DNA of 64,000 nucleotides from Gonatopus flavifemur (Eukaryota; Arthropoda; Insecta; Hymenoptera; Dryinidae): positions 10,124,001 to 10,188,000 of the forward strand of contig JAFFJZ010000001.1 in the NCBI GenBank assembly GCA_018340375.1, in the 5' to 3' direction. Within the stretch, counting starts at the first letter, position 1. Every line of letters starts with the position of its first letter. Shown piece by piece: positions 45,853 through 58,328 of the stretch. The notes under the pieces are model-generated. The model searched no databases. It had not been told where the DNA came from and saw only the letters and a program-made list of their open reading frames with translations. A program made the position numbers and the translations under genes.

Positions 45853-46381
45853 CACGGAGAAAAATGCAGCTCGAAAGGATAGTAATCTTTAATAGAAAAT
45901 TGGAGAATATTTGTTAAAATCTGAGAATATTTCTTAAAATCTAAGAATGTTTCTTAAGTTTGTAATAAACATAAAACGGTTCAGATTTCTCTTGAATATT
46001 GCTCGAAAAACAATGAAAAATTATCAATACTTACCAAATCATAAAAACAAATATGAAGTTTCCAAAAGTCGCGAATGAAATTTTACAAAGTGAATAACAA
46101 AATTCTGTAATTTGAAAATAAGATTCCGAAATTTTGTTATTTACTTTGTAAAATCTCATGCGCGACTTTTGGAAACTTCATAGTCGTTTTTATGATTTAG
46201 TAAGTATTGATAATTTTTCATTGTTTTTCGAGCAATATTCAGGAGAAATCTGAACCGTATTATGTTTATTACGAACTTAAGAAACATTCTTAGATTTTAA
46301 GAAATATTCTCAGATTTTAAGAAATATTCTCCAATTTTCTATTAAAGATTACTATCCTTTCGAGCTGCATTTTTCTCCGTG
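45853..46381. mobile_element. Family A foldback (type 1), complete, 529 bp
   Basis: TA at 45851-45852 and 46382-46383. Two arms of about 245 bp, nearly perfect inverses: CACGGAGAAAAATGCAGCTC, GAAAGGATAGTAATCTTTAA, AAAACGGTTCAGATTTCTC, ATGAAGTTTCCAAAAGTCGC and TTTTACAAAGTGAATAACAA all recur inverted. The loop is about 25 bases near 46115. Partial relatives at 3811-3968, 36913-37241, about 18140 and about 53300. Located in intron 1. Confidence 0.9.
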
Positions 46382-46383
46382 TA

Positions 46384-49300
46384 TGTATAGAGTTCAATGG
46401 CGCCACTACAAGGTAATTGGGAGAAAAATTCTTCAATAAGAGAACTTCCCCACCATTGAAATTTGGATAAGTTTCCAGACCTGTATATACAACCGTGGCC
46501 CGAATAGGCATGATTTGATCATTTCTTATCACTTTTACAAACCACTAAAAAACCTTCTGGATTATCGGATATTGAGATATTGAGGATCAAATCATAAAAT
46601 GTATTGAAAGTTGTTAGTCAATGCCTTCATTTTTCGATTCGGGTAATTCCATGTTAACTCGACTAACGATCTAAATTCGACACCTCAGAAATTCATGATA
46701 TTTATTCCACCAATATTACTAATCATGTGCATGAAAAATGTTGAGTTTGAGAATTTTTTTATTCTTTATTTTGGAGTTATTATAATCCAAAATTCCCTTG
46801 AAATGGAGGGTATATGGCAATTTTCAAAATGCTGTATCTCTGAAACTACTCGACCTACAGGGTTGAGCTTGGAGTCATTATTTTCATTTTTCTACATTCT
46901 TTACACTGATGTATCATTCGAACATTTGATCGGAATTCCAAAATTTTCACATGAGAAAAAATTTCGAAAACGGAATTTTTTTTTTTGAAAAAAATATATA
47001 TTGTTCATGGACTGATTTTGAATGTTCATACCAAATTACAAGATGGTATTCCAATGGTATCTAGGAAAAATAAATTTTTCTTCATCCTGAGGCACGATAA
47101 ATTGCACACACAGCTGTAACGTAAGGGGTGTCCAAAAATTTGACCATTGAAAAAACATACCGATGATCTCGACCAAGGGCTGATATGATTTTTCCCTTGG
47201 GAAATGTGGATCGGGATCTTCGTGACTGAGTTTCGGAATTTTTAACATACACGGAAAAAAAATATGACGCATGGAACAATATCGCATAGTTGCGAGAACG
47301 ATACTGTGAAGGTAGTCTACTTGGATAGTTATGAGAGGAATACCAGTAAATCAACACAAGATTAACAAATGACGGCAACGATATAGTGTATTTATAGTAA
47401 TAATCTGTTTAGTTCCACTAACGTTCAGATCTCTGTCATAGATATATTAAAGATAACCCACGGAACCATCTATCAAAACAAACGATTAATTTCCAGCAAA
47501 ATCACAAGTGATCGCAGCTTCATCTTTTTTTAATAGAGATTTCTTCTCAGAAAAGAATGCAGAGTGTTGTCCAAATAACTGAAAAACATTGTATACCACA
47601 TACTTGCGCCTGACGCCACTCTTTAAGTTAGGAAACGGCGGATCTCTGGGAAAAAATTGAACTATTTTATCATCGTTTGTTCCGGAGCTATTTTTGAGCT
47701 CCCAGTCAATCAGAATTCAGCAACTTCAAATTATTATAGCTCCGAAACAAACGATGATAAAATAGTTCAATTTATTCCCAGAAATCCACCGTTTCTCAAC
47801 TACACTATCTCATAAATTCATATTAAATCCGAAAACAAGCTATTAAACGTTACACGTTCTTTTTTCTTTATTTGTTAATAAAATTAAGAAATTCGTTTCA
47901 AAGGATGATATAATTTGATAAATTGTCAGATCGATATTATGCAATTTTTTTTTTGTTTTTCATCTTGTTTTGTCTTTATTTATTTTTTTTATGAAATATT
48001 CCTCATAATCGTTCTTCAATTTAATTAAATCTTGATTCAAAACTTTCCTATATTTGTCATGAAATGGAGTTCAAACTCAATGATTCATCATTTCATTCGT
48101 CTAATCGCAATCTTGGTCAATGTAAAACCCATCTGAGGTTTTCCCAATTACCTGGAATTTCTTATACACGAAACTAGTTCTTATACCACTCAGTAAGAAA
48201 ATTCGGAATAAAGCAAAGTAATCCTGATACCAGGTCCATTCATGAAAAAGGAAAGCACCGAAACTGGAAAACAGTGGTGCTCAATTCGACAGCTTTGGAA
48301 AATAAATACTGAAATTAATCCAAAGTTTAGCCTCATTCATAGGGTTTTATTATTCGAAATGTTTGAATTCGATGTATGAACAATTTTTTCATAATCGATG
48401 AATGTTACTTTGAAAAAAAAAGTAGGACAGATAATTGAATTGCAGTACAGATCAATAATTTTATTATATTAAAACACTATATTTACGTTTAAATAAAATT
48501 AACGAAATTCCTGATTTATATGAAAAGGATACATTTTTCATTCATCGTAACTAATTTCATAACATAACCAAAGCTTACGCATATCCCAATTGAACGTTTG
48601 ATAGCAGTAGTCATTATATATGATTTGAATCAAATTCCATCCTTCCTGAATTAAATCCTGTTGAAATACGCAAAGGATAATACATTGCAATTTACATGTA
48701 CATTATGCTGGTACGTATTTATGTACATATACATGAACATTCTGCGGTTGCTGAGAGGAGAGTAGTTTCCCTTGTCACCGTTCCTTCGAATTTGTGCCTA
48801 ATCCATGCATGGTTAGTTGAGACGACTGAACCATTCTCTTACAAAGCGTTAAATAATATAATTCAAAGGAACATTGAACTGTAGAGAATTTTAAAAACCT
48901 GGCATTGAGTTGTCATATGATTAATCAATACAATAGCCAAAAACTTTATACCATGATCCATCTGATCTAGGAAATATACGACTTTCTTTCTCTAATAATC
49001 TTCATAGATCTAGTACCCTCATCTCTGGTGAAAAATACCCTTCAAACCTTATTAGAAAAAGAAACAAATGATAGGGAATATAGGGTGTGTATTGTCAATT
49101 CCACCATATTCCCTGTTAACAGTTTTAGAGTCCAAAATCATTGGAATTAATAGGAAAATATGTGGAAGATTATCGAATTCTATCATTTTCTTCATCGCTC
49201 AATTTTTAGAATGAAAATCGATCATAAACAGATTCAAAGGAAAATGCACTTGAATCTCGTTACATTCTAACTCAAATGACTTTTCCGTTAGAGGACAACA

Positions 49301-49867
49301 TCTGCTTGAAATCTAAAAAAAATGTGTATTTTTGGGAATTCTTTTCGATCAAACTAAAAAAAAAACAATCCAAAAATCCTTTCGAGTATTTATTGATTAT
49401 ACTTTCAAGTATTCCGGAAGTTTTTTCAATTTTTATTTGAAAACTAAATCCTTTCCTTCAAATCCTTTTGCGGCAGGCGGTAGAAGTGTCATCCATCTTG
49501 ATCTAAAGAAATACAAACAATTTTTTCATTATCTACATTAGTTTTGCTAGTGAAGTACATACGCTTATTGAAAAATATCGATTTTCGAAGATCTGGCACT
49601 GTCTTGAGGAAGTTTTGCGTTTCTTACCCAAAAAATCGTAATTGTTAATCAATCATAAGAATCGTATCTCATTCATTAGATAATGTATCCAATAAGCTAC
49701 AGTTAAAATTTCAAGTCAATCGGTTGAAAACTATTTGAGATCTACTGCCTGCCAATTTTGAAAACATGATTTCGAGAAAATCGCGTTCCAAGTTTCAAAA
49801 CTATTTATCAAGAATAAAATTTCTGAAATAATAGCTTACTGATTCTTTCATCTCTAGTCAGCGATAC
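46384..49867. other. Intron DNA, one foldback, no exon found
   Basis: AT-rich with low-complexity T runs (46975-46990, 47946-47990). The only structured piece is the foldback at 47626-47804. A left family A end (CACGGAAAAAAAATATG, near 47250) has no partner that I can find. Confidence 0.35.
47626..47804. repeat. Foldback, about 179 bp
   Basis: GGAAACGGCGGATCTCTGGG, AATTGAACTATTTTATCATC and GTTTGTTCCGGAGCTAT are repeated inverted as ATAGCTCCGAAACAAAC, GATGATAAAATAGTTCAATT and CCAGAAATCCACCGTTTCTC. Arms of about 62 bp. Ends do not match families A-D. Confidence 0.75.
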
Positions 49868-49869
49868 TA

Positions 49870-50112
49870 CACGGAGAAAAGTATATGGGATTGATTACCA
49901 ATCGCTCTAATTCTCGTCGCAACTTTAAAATAGGAATTGAGTGACGACGCGCGATTTGGTGATCATTACGATGTTAACTTATTGTTTCCATGGTGACGTC
50001 ACCAGTTTACCGCATTCATTCCGTTTCTGAATGATACTTGTTACAATTTTGAAATATCTGTCACCAAATTACTATTCTTCATAGTAACCGTCACCGTATA
50101 CTTTTCTCCGTG
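49870..50112. mobile_element. Family A MITE, 243 bp
   Basis: TA-flanked ends CACGGAGAAAAGTATATGG and, reversed, CACGGAGAAAAGTATACGG. Interior includes GTTTCCATGGTGACGTCACC and GGTGATCATTACG words. Its right end overlaps the tail of a minus-strand chance frame. Confidence 0.8.
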
Positions 50113-50114
50113 TA

Positions 50115-50490
50115 GAACCATATACAGGCTCTTCGAAACTCAAATTAAGGCCTTCCATCCTTTTTCTTGATAATTTCAAATTAAAACGAGCGACTTCCGC
50201 GGCATTGGACATTGAGCCGTTTCCGCACGATGCTGGAATTAGCCCAAAAGAGTGGCCCAAGTACGGGACCGTGACAAGACAAAGTAGTATCAATTTTAAA
50301 ATCCTGCTTGAGAATACAAAAATCGGGCTAATTTCAGCATCGTCCTTTGCACACATGATACGAGTAGCATCACGTGCATAATATTTAATGAACCATCGTT
50401 GAGAGTTATGAGAGCCAGATTAGTAGCAATTGGCATCATATATAAATTTTTTACGTCTATATTTCAATTGAAGACGCTAAACCTGCTTTT
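50115..50490. other. Unassigned; a weak minus-strand coding-like stretch
   Basis: Minus strand from about 50235 to 50115 has an open frame after an acceptor-like TAATTCCAG, reading MSNAAEVARFNLKLSRKRME and further. No donor; it runs into the MITE. The upstream words (TTGGGCCACTC, TTGGGCTAATTCCAGC) resemble family B. Probably not an exon. Confidence 0.2.
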
Positions 50491-50491
50491 A

Positions 50492-51670
50492 GGGGAACGG
50501 CGGGTGGTATGGCCTACCATATGTTTCCTGGATCTGACGCTGAGTGGCAGCACTGGACTCTTTTGGTCACGGAGAGATTGTCCCTGTCTATCATGTGCGG
50601 GAACTTCATTATTGTCAATACATTGTGTTTAGAGAAATCTAACTTTTTATATTTACTTGTTTTTGGTGCACTATGTTGGCGAAACTTTGAGACGTTCTGT
50701 ACTGGAGCAGGTCAGATCATAAAATGTGTCCTACTAGTATTAACCCCCCCCCCTATATATGGAATGCGTCTCATGAGTTTCAAGTGGTAATGTCTGTTTG
50801 TTTGGTTATAAACTAATTTTTTTGTCAAAAATCTCGATCGGGCGGTATGGCGCACATTGAATTCGGGTGTTATGGCCAACATTAACCCATTAATGGAGGA
50901 TATGCTCTCGGTCGCCGATGGAATCTTGGCAAACCCATGCTATGCCAAGTGAAGTGAGAAGCGTGTGATAAAAAATTATTTATAAATAAATTGGTCAAAA
51001 AATTTTTCATATCCACATTGCGATCGCTCATTGTTATAAAAAAATGTAACAAACCGATACGTGTTTTATTTTTTTATAACAATCAATCGCAATGTCGATT
51101 CAGGGTACATGTTTTCTATGTATTTTTTTTAGAATCGATTGGTGGGGTCAGTTTTACCGAACACTTATTTTTAAAAAAATTGTTCAAACAATTGATTTAT
51201 GTGCATGCGTTTCACTTGAAAATTCGTTTCTCGATGTTATGCCAAGATTTCATCGGCGACCATATCCCCCATGGTTTCAACGCCATACCTGTGACAGATG
51301 GACACATGAACTTTGTGCAGATATTACGGACAAATTATATTATTATTGCGATAGGTGTAAATTATCCAGTCTACAGTCTAAGTGAGAGTTGAAACAAATA
51401 ATTTTGTGTTAAAAAATATGTTCTTGTTTCAATTTAACGGTTTTTGTATGGTGGGCCATACCATCCGACACCGAAAAATTGTTCATGAATTCATCTATAA
51501 ACTAAAATTGTTCCTGATCTTGTATTTCACTGATGAAAATTTTTTCTTCAGGATGTATGTGAGAAAAATACTCCAAAAAGTTGTATCCCACACCGTAGCG
51601 ACATACTTTTACTCTGGAGTGATTTTATCTCAGTTTTCCCTTGAGAGGGCCATATCACCCGCCGTTCTCA
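50492..51670 (+). mobile_element. DNA transposon remnant, GGCGGGTGATATGGCC ends
   Basis: Left GGGGAACGGCGGGTGGTATG, right reversed TGAGAACGGCGGGTGATATG, TA on both sides (50490-50491 and 51671-51672). Related words GGGCGGTATGGCGCAC, CGGGTGTTATGGCCAAC and GGTGGGCCATACC recur inside. The 1179 bp contains a short Cys/His-rich frame but no DDE core. TA flanks and a Cys-rich tail would suit a pogo/Tigger-like element; unproven. Confidence 0.65.
51200..51388 (+). pseudogene. Cys/His-rich (PHD-like) C-terminal fragment
   Basis: The frame ending at 51385 reads CACVSLENSF..., then TCDRWTHELCADITDKLYYY and CDRCK. The order C-C ... C-x2-W-x-H-x2-C ... Y-x-C-x2-C is that of PHD/zinc-knuckle tails at the C-terminus of some DNA-transposon transposases. 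The preceding 35 codons do not look like protein. I infer a truncated transposase tail in the 50492-51670 element. Confidence 0.4.
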
Positions 51671-52009
51671 TATAATCATGTAAAAGGTCGGTGATGAGAA
51701 GAAATCGCGCCGCCATGTTTTACAATTAAAAAATAAACTCGAGGCAATTTTTTTACGCTTCCAAACGCTCAGAGGCGCTTCAAAAAATGACCTTGAGAAA
51801 TTATTTAAATATTGAACCCTTGAAAAATTTCTGTTGTTAATCATTTTTGGGATGTTTATACATCTTTTAAGCCAATAAAAAAAACGCTAAAAAAATTTCT
51901 TTTTCAAACAGATGTTGCCCTCTAATATCTCTTCAAGAGCGTTGTAATTTGAATCATTTCAATGGCCACTTGCAATAGATTTTCAAATATATCGTGTGAC
52001 CCCACGAAA

Positions 52010-52525
52010 TAGCGGTTTTTTTGCGGTTCAATAATGCGATAAGAACCCATCGTTCAGAATTAATTAATGAGTAGCTATCCTCAGGCTCTTTTATAATTCT
52101 GAATTAATTATTTTCTAACGCACGCATTGTAAAAAAAAGTGACATCTCGTAATCGGTGGGAGAAGGTGTCAGTTACTCTCATCCGCTTCTATGGTACACT
52201 AAGAAAGAAGAACTTGTAAGATTTACATCTTGCAAAGTCAATATTTGGACGATTTCAAAAATAGCTCGAGCCACCACAATTCAAGTTGATTTTACAAAAG
52301 CGAATGTGAGATTTACTTCAACTGATGTAAATGTCACTTTCCCTGCTATGAAATCAACTAAAATTGTGGTGGCTTGAACTATTTTTTGAAATCCTCCAAA
52401 TATTGACGCCGCAAAATTCAAAATGAAAATAATGAATCCAAAAATTATAAGAGGGCTTGAATGACTATCGGTTACTCAATTTTAAACGATGAGTTCTTAT
52501 CACAGTTCTGAACTGCTAAATCGCG
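52010..52525. mobile_element. Large foldback, about 515 bp
   Basis: The left arm GCGATAAGAACCCATCGTTC ... GTCAATATTTGGACGATTTC and GCCACCACAATTCAAGTTGA is matched inverted on the right (TCAACTAAAATTGTGGTGGC, GAAATCCTCCAAATATTGAC, AACGATGAGTTCTTATCAC). The inner arms (52235-52400) are best conserved. A 73-codon frame over the left arm is not coding. Termini do not match families A-D. Confidence 0.7.
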
Positions 52526-52599
52526 CATACAAAAATTTTTGGGCTTCATGATTTTAAAAAGTCATGAAAATCCCTTCATTCTCCATTAAACAAGTACCC

Positions 52600-52995
52600 A
52601 TACAAACATTTTTGGGCTTCGCCAATGCTGACAATGAAATATAGCTTGGCGCAATGTTGACAGACAAGGGTTGGCAATCTATGAATCTTCAATGTTGATT
52701 AACAATAAATACAATGTTGCACCGATGTCGGTCTTCGACGGATTTCGTTTGTCAGCCTATTATTGTGGCACAACTGCGCCAAGCTTGGCTCTTACTTGGC
52801 TCATCCTTGGCCCAACATTGACTAAACGATAGATTCCATTCAACGCCGGGATCATTTAAAATGTGGTTCAATATTGCCCCAAACTTCAGCCTAGTTTCGG
52901 TAGAAATTAGCTTTCAATGTAGCGCCGATCATTGGTCCTGATCGTTCCAAGCTCTCATCGTTGGAATGCTATCATATCACTGTAGAACTTGGCAT
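52600..52995. repeat. Family B element or fragment
   Basis: Starts near TA CCCATACAAACATTTTTGGG and carries CGCCAATGCTGAC, TTGGCGCAATGTTGAC, CAAGCTTGGCTC, CTTGGCCCAACATTGAC and similar family B motifs. The words CATACAAAAATTTTTGGGCTTC also occur just upstream at 52527. No clean right end. Confidence 0.55.
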
Positions 52996-53290
52996 TCAAT
53001 TTTTTCAAATTCAATTTTTCTAAGTAATATGAATAGAACTATTGTTCCAAATTATCAAGAACTATAGAACTATGGTGAATGCTACTGGAACTGCCACTTT
53101 TTCGTGCAATGCCAGCATTTGATATGCCAACTTCACATTCACTCAATTTTTTCAAATCCAATTTTTCTGAGTAATATGAATAGAACTATTGTTCGAAGTT
53201 ATCAAGAACTATAGAACTATGGTGAATGCTACTGGAACTGTCAGTTTTTCGTGCAATGCCAGCATTTGATATGCCAACTTCACATTCACT
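52996..53290. repeat. Tandem duplication, two 147-bp units
   Basis: Unit 1 52996-53142 and unit 2 53143-53290 differ at only a few positions; both run TCAATTTTTTCAAAT, AGTAATATGAATAGAACTAT, GGTGAATGCTACTGGAACTG and TGCCAACTTCACATTCACT. Low divergence indicates a recent duplication. Confidence 0.9.
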
Positions 53291-53880
53291 CCCACGAGTA
53301 CCATAAAATATAGTAATCTTTAATATAAACTTTTCTCTGTGCAGGGTGAGGCATTTATCTTGAGACAACTAAATATTATGGTGGGATCACTTTCTTTTGG
53401 AAAATGTTTCATACAAAAGTTGTTATACAAAGAGGGGGCCACAAAACTACGATATCAGTTTCATCATAGATGGCGTTATGATCGATTAAAATCGGGTCAA
53501 CATCATTTTTTTAAACGGAAACCCCCACTTTTTATTGCATATCTTGATTCTACGCAAAAAATTGAGTAATTTTTGCTTGAAACGTTTTTCTAAATTTCTC
53601 AAGATGGCGCCACAATCGATGAAAAATAAAGTCTATGAAACAATATGCGGATGTCTTGTGGAATGCATCCAAGAGCCGAAATATCTCATTCGAATGTTGT
53701 TGTCAAGAGAGGGGACGACACAATGGTGATATCAGTTCCATAGTAGATGGCGCTGTGGTCAGTAAAACTGAGGTGAACTTCAATTTTTCAAATGGAAACT
53801 CTTACTTCTTATCGCATATCATGATTCTACGCGAAAAAATGAGGGAGTTTTGTTTGAAACATTTTTCCTAAATTCTTAAT
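53291..53880. repeat. Family A debris and a diverged direct repeat
   Basis: ATAGTAATCTTTAATATAAACTTTTCTCTGTG at 53310-53341 is a piece of the type 1 foldback end. Then two diverged copies (about 53390-53595 and 53690-53875) share GATATCAGTTTCAT / GATATCAGTTCCAT, AGATGGCGTTATG / AGATGGCGCTGTG, GCATATCTTGATTCTACGC / GCATATCATGATTCTACGC and GAAACGTTTTTCTAAATT. Confidence 0.55.
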
Positions 53881-54124
53881 ATAAGTATAAGGCTTAAGTA
53901 AGTCTTTGTAAGAACAGTCAATCGCTGTTTACTATGAGTCACACTAGAGGGCTCCTACCGATGAGCCAACATACATTGTGTTTACTTCTCATGGCAAAAT
54001 TTACCGACAAACGACGCCGAGGTGTTCACAAACAAATGAGGAGAAAACAATAAGACTTCAAACAACATATATCAGAAATTGCGAAATGTGCATACTTTTT
54101 ATATATTTCTGGGTTAAATATTTT

Positions 54125-54440
54125 TTGCTTTGATCATTGGCGCAGCATTGACAAACAAAATTTCCAATTGTTTGCCAATGATGGTATGTTTCATTGCCAT
54201 TGTTTCATCGATGATGGGACTCCATTGGAAAAACACGTAGGTGAATCATAAAATGATGTTATCATTCCAGGTTTGCGCCACGCTTGGTTGCCAAGCCTCG
54301 GTCATACTTTATCTACGTTGCACCATGCTAGCGCCAATTGTAAATTTCTATATGGGCGGATCTTTGTTTCTTGATAATTGTTCGATGTCATTGGATGCTC
54401 ATTCTATTCCCATAGAAATTGTTAATCATTAACATTAGCA
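54125..54440. repeat. Family B-like fragment
   Basis: GATCATTGGCGCAGCATTGAC, TTGTTTGCCAATGATGG, GTTTGCGCCACGCTTGGTTG, CCAAGCCTCGG and CATGCTAGCGCCAATTG are family B motifs. No clear termini. Confidence 0.45.
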
Positions 54441-56628
54441 TTTCTTTACAGGGAATGAATTATTCATTATCGAATGCTAAAAATTCATATTTCATAGAGA
54501 GAGGTTGAGTGATGAAATAACTAATGGGATTCCACGAGCTTCCACATATCTTCCTATCAAGTTTCAAACTTTCGATTTTGACAAAGGTGATAGGATATAA
54601 TGGGGTAACTAACAAAAGGATACCTCACTTGCTATTAACTTTTATTTTTCTAACAGGATTTTAGGGCTCTTTCCTCACCACTCCGGTTAAAAATTCCTAT
54701 TAATTCCTATTCTAACCTCATGAGTATTAATCGGTTCCAATTGGAATACTGTCCGTTTAATCGGAATGAATAGGATTTTTTTTTATCAGGGCAGGAATGA
54801 ATACTATAGAAATGTTTGGTTGTATTTAATAAAATCGTCGACATGATTATGGAAATGTTATCAAGACAATAACAATGATAAAACGTGTTTAATAATCAAA
54901 ATTATATGCTTTGGAATATAAAATTATATGAGTCCTATAAATTATTCATTGTCAACTCTCTATCAAAATGTTAAGTTTCACTAATTAGTTATAATCAAAA
55001 CGCGTAACAAAACTTTTCAAGATTTATCGACTCTGTGAACCAAGCGAGAAAAGTTTTGATCTGATTAAAGCGATCGATGGATGCACGTAACCACCGCGAT
55101 GCCAACTGTTCCCTCATATTTTGTGTATTTAACAATGAAAATGACTCTCTCAATAGGGTAATCGCTAAACGGTGAGGTTATTTACGATGTGTTCACATTG
55201 CGAAGTTTCAAATACCAACTTCAAACAATCGTGAAATGTTACTCGTAAGTCAATTGTCATATTATTCATTTTGAGCACCCTCAAGTGTTTTTACAAATGA
55301 ATTTTCATTTTTCACGATCCTATAGATACTATTTCCGATAATTTCATTTCCCTTAACCTCGAAATTTTCAATTTATCCAAAGAAATTCATAGTATTTGAT
55401 ACAGAAATGTATCTGAATTAATTAATATGTTCCAATGAAGCGATTGAAGATACAAGAGCAGAACGCTATATCGCTTCATTTATCAGAACAGCATCCCCCC
55501 TCTTTAGTAACGGTCGTTGTGCTAGTGGCGTAACAAGGATCTAACTTTTCAAAACTTTCTGGTCAACTTCTTCGTAACTTTCAGTTTTGTAATATCCTCT
55601 CATTGCAATGCGATACATTTGTATTTTCAAGCAAAGTTTTATCGAGAGTTGTCACTTTTACAATTCACATTTCATGGATTTCAATTTTATTATTGAAAAT
55701 GTTCATCAATATGATGAATTTTGTAAATAAATCAAATAATCAGCTGAAAAGATTATACTAATTAATGAACGTGGGAAATCTTTTTCAATCAAACTTGCAA
55801 ATCGAACATATATAGTTACGCAATGAGATCACTTCATACAAAACGTATAGCCATTACGTCTTCTCAAAGTCGAAAGGTAATGAATATTATAACTCAATCT
55901 TGTATACCATTCAAGGAATAAAATCATTGTCAAAGATATAATGTGGTAAGATCATAGTGACATCGAGCATTGAATAATCAACATATAGTGCGATACGATA
56001 TTATGTTAATGAATTGGTCGACAATGAAAGAACAAGACAGTTGAACATTGAATGAAGCTGGAATTAACACAGACGGATACAAGCAAACGATACATAATAA
56101 AACCGAGAGCTCATGTGCATTTGAATTTTTATTGTAATCGTAATACGGCGGCAACGTGTTATTTAGAGTTCTCGAACCGCAATTACTTTTTTCTCAAACG
56201 TTTTCTAATGTAAAAACCCGAGCGATCGGTGATTGATGTCTAAATTATCATGGAAAGTGCGCGTAAGAGATTTAACAATATCGTTTTTTTACATCATCTC
56301 TGATACTTTTTTGGATCGTTTCCTAAAATTAATTATTGTTCTCTCATTGATTTTCCAAATACTGCACTCAGGAGAAGAAAAAGTGATGGTAACAAAAAAA
56401 TATTGCATTCATTTCAAAAAGTATTTCATCAAATCAGAAATTATTTTATCGATTGGAATGGAATTTCACAAATTTATAAAAATATTTGATAAATATTAAC
56501 ACTGTGAAAGGAAAACGTTTTTACCAAACATTTTATTAGTGAATTCACAAAAAATTCTGGGAAGTTACAAAAATTGTTTGGAAATTTACAAGAAATGTGT
56601 GGATCCCCAAACAATCTGGTACTTTCTA
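54441..56628. other. Intron DNA, nothing recognised
   Basis: AT-rich. A left-type end AACACTGTGAAAGGAAAACG at about 56502 is alone. The 88-codon frame at 56233-56499 has no familiar motif. Confidence 0.35.
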
Positions 56629-57266
56629 GAGATGTGCGAATCGCATTTTTTGACCCACGAATCGGAATTTCTTATTACTTTCTTGAATTCGAATCGAATT
56701 TGAAGAATCAATGTCGAATCAAAATAAATCGAACCGAATCGAATTCCAGCGCCAAAAATATTCGAGGCACATCTTATAAATTGAAATGGACACAGCGTTT
56801 GCAGGATGAGTGGAGGTTGTCACAAAACTTGATTATGTCTCTTTCTTTTCATCCTGACAGGGTTTTACGATCGGGCAAATAATGGCTCATGACTGGACCA
56901 TAGGCGTAATTGATCGTACGGTGATGGCACCCATTAATGGATCAATGGCACGCATCAATGGTTTGATGATAACTGAATACCGGATGATAATTTGGGCCCA
57001 GGGATGGCGAAAAGTGAACGGCCAATTATCGGTGATGAGCCGATTATCGAGGGGTTTGATGCCTGGATACCTTGTCAATTTTGACATAATTTTTGAATTG
57101 ATTTCTCACGTGATCTCGACGTATAACTGCACTCGATTCCTAATAGCTGCTCCACACTTCATTCATTCGAAATTCATTTATTAAAAAATTCTCACGAAAA
57201 TGACGATTTACAGCGGGATTTTTCATGTGTTTTGCAACATTGGCCAGGGGTCCATTTTATCATGAT

Positions 57267-57665
57267 CAGGGTTGGGCAAGTATTTGAAATCATTCTAAAT
57301 ACGTATTGGAATAAAAACCGGTGTTATATATCTCAGATTTGAAATATATTTCCTTCAGCATTTTATATTCGAAGTGCTTCCTTCAAAAGATTTGGTATTT
57401 AATCTTTTGAATATTTAAGAATTAGTTTAAATACTCAGAAAATGTATTTGAAATACAAAATACAAAATGATTTAGGGAATCTACTTTAAAATTATATTTT
57501 TCGATTGTAAAATGTAAAATTCTTTGACAAATACACTTGATATACAACATACTACAGGGAATGTATTGTGAATTCCGAATACGAAGTACCGATTTTATTT
57601 CCAATGCCTTTTTCGCATAATTGTATACAATTCACAAATATATTTCAAATACATGTCCAGCCCTG
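57267..57665. mobile_element. hAT MITE, complete, 399 bp
   Basis: Ends CAGGGTTGGGCAAGTATTTG and, reversed, CAGGGCTGGACATGTATTTG. Flanks ATCATGAT (57259-57266) and ATCACGAT (57666-57673): an 8-bp duplication with one change. A left-truncated second copy lies at 11404-11664. Confidence 0.88.
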
Positions 57666-57955
57666 ATCACGATATACCACGTAAGTTTTCACGTCATTTT
57701 GAACGTGATTTTCAACATTATACATTAAGTGGAGAATCACGTCCTTTTTTCTCTAGGCGATTTCAAATGAGAAATTGAGTTACCTGAACAAAATATTGGT
57801 TTCCAACTAAAAATGTTTGTTATAACAAACAATATTCCAGTCCAGGCAACTCAAATTTCTCATTCCATGTCGATTTTAGTGACTACAACTAAAACCGTGT
57901 TTTCTCAGGGCAATCCAGCAAATTTCGATAAAAGTCAACAAATTTCACAGAAATG

Positions 57956-58207
57956 CACTGTAAAAAAACAATCTGAAATTTTATGCATCAGATGAATATG
58001 AAAATTCAGAAACTTGTGATTGAAATCAAGTTCAATCATGAATTCATTAAATTTACTGCAAAATGTATTAAAATTCATATACAAATGCATGAGATACCAT
58101 GAAGTTTCATATGAAAATTCAGAAAAGTTTAGAAAATTAATGCAAAATTTATATGTTAATTGCTTCACATAAATTTATATGAAATTCAGGAGGCAATTAT
58201 TAGTTTG
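57956..58207. mobile_element. Family A MITE (type 2), second copy
   Basis: Left CACTGTAAAAAAACAATCTG after TG. The body matches 6759-7031 (AATTCAGAAACTTGTGATTG, TGAAATCAAGTTCAATCATG, ATATGTTAATTGCTTCACAT). The right end is decayed (GGCAATTATTAGTTTG). Confidence 0.8.
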
Positions 58208-58328
58208 TATTAGATCTTATGGACTATTATTGAATATCGCCGTCATTTTTCTACATTGGCGTTGAATTTTTCTAATCTGTAATGAAAAAAAAAAACAAAC
58301 AAACCAACAAATAGGTGGAAATTGAGTA

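Noticed and set aside
51092..51392. Host gene encoding a PHD finger
   Set aside because: The Cys/His pattern lies inside a TA-flanked inverted-repeat element and the upstream part of the frame is not protein-like; a transposon remnant is more likely.
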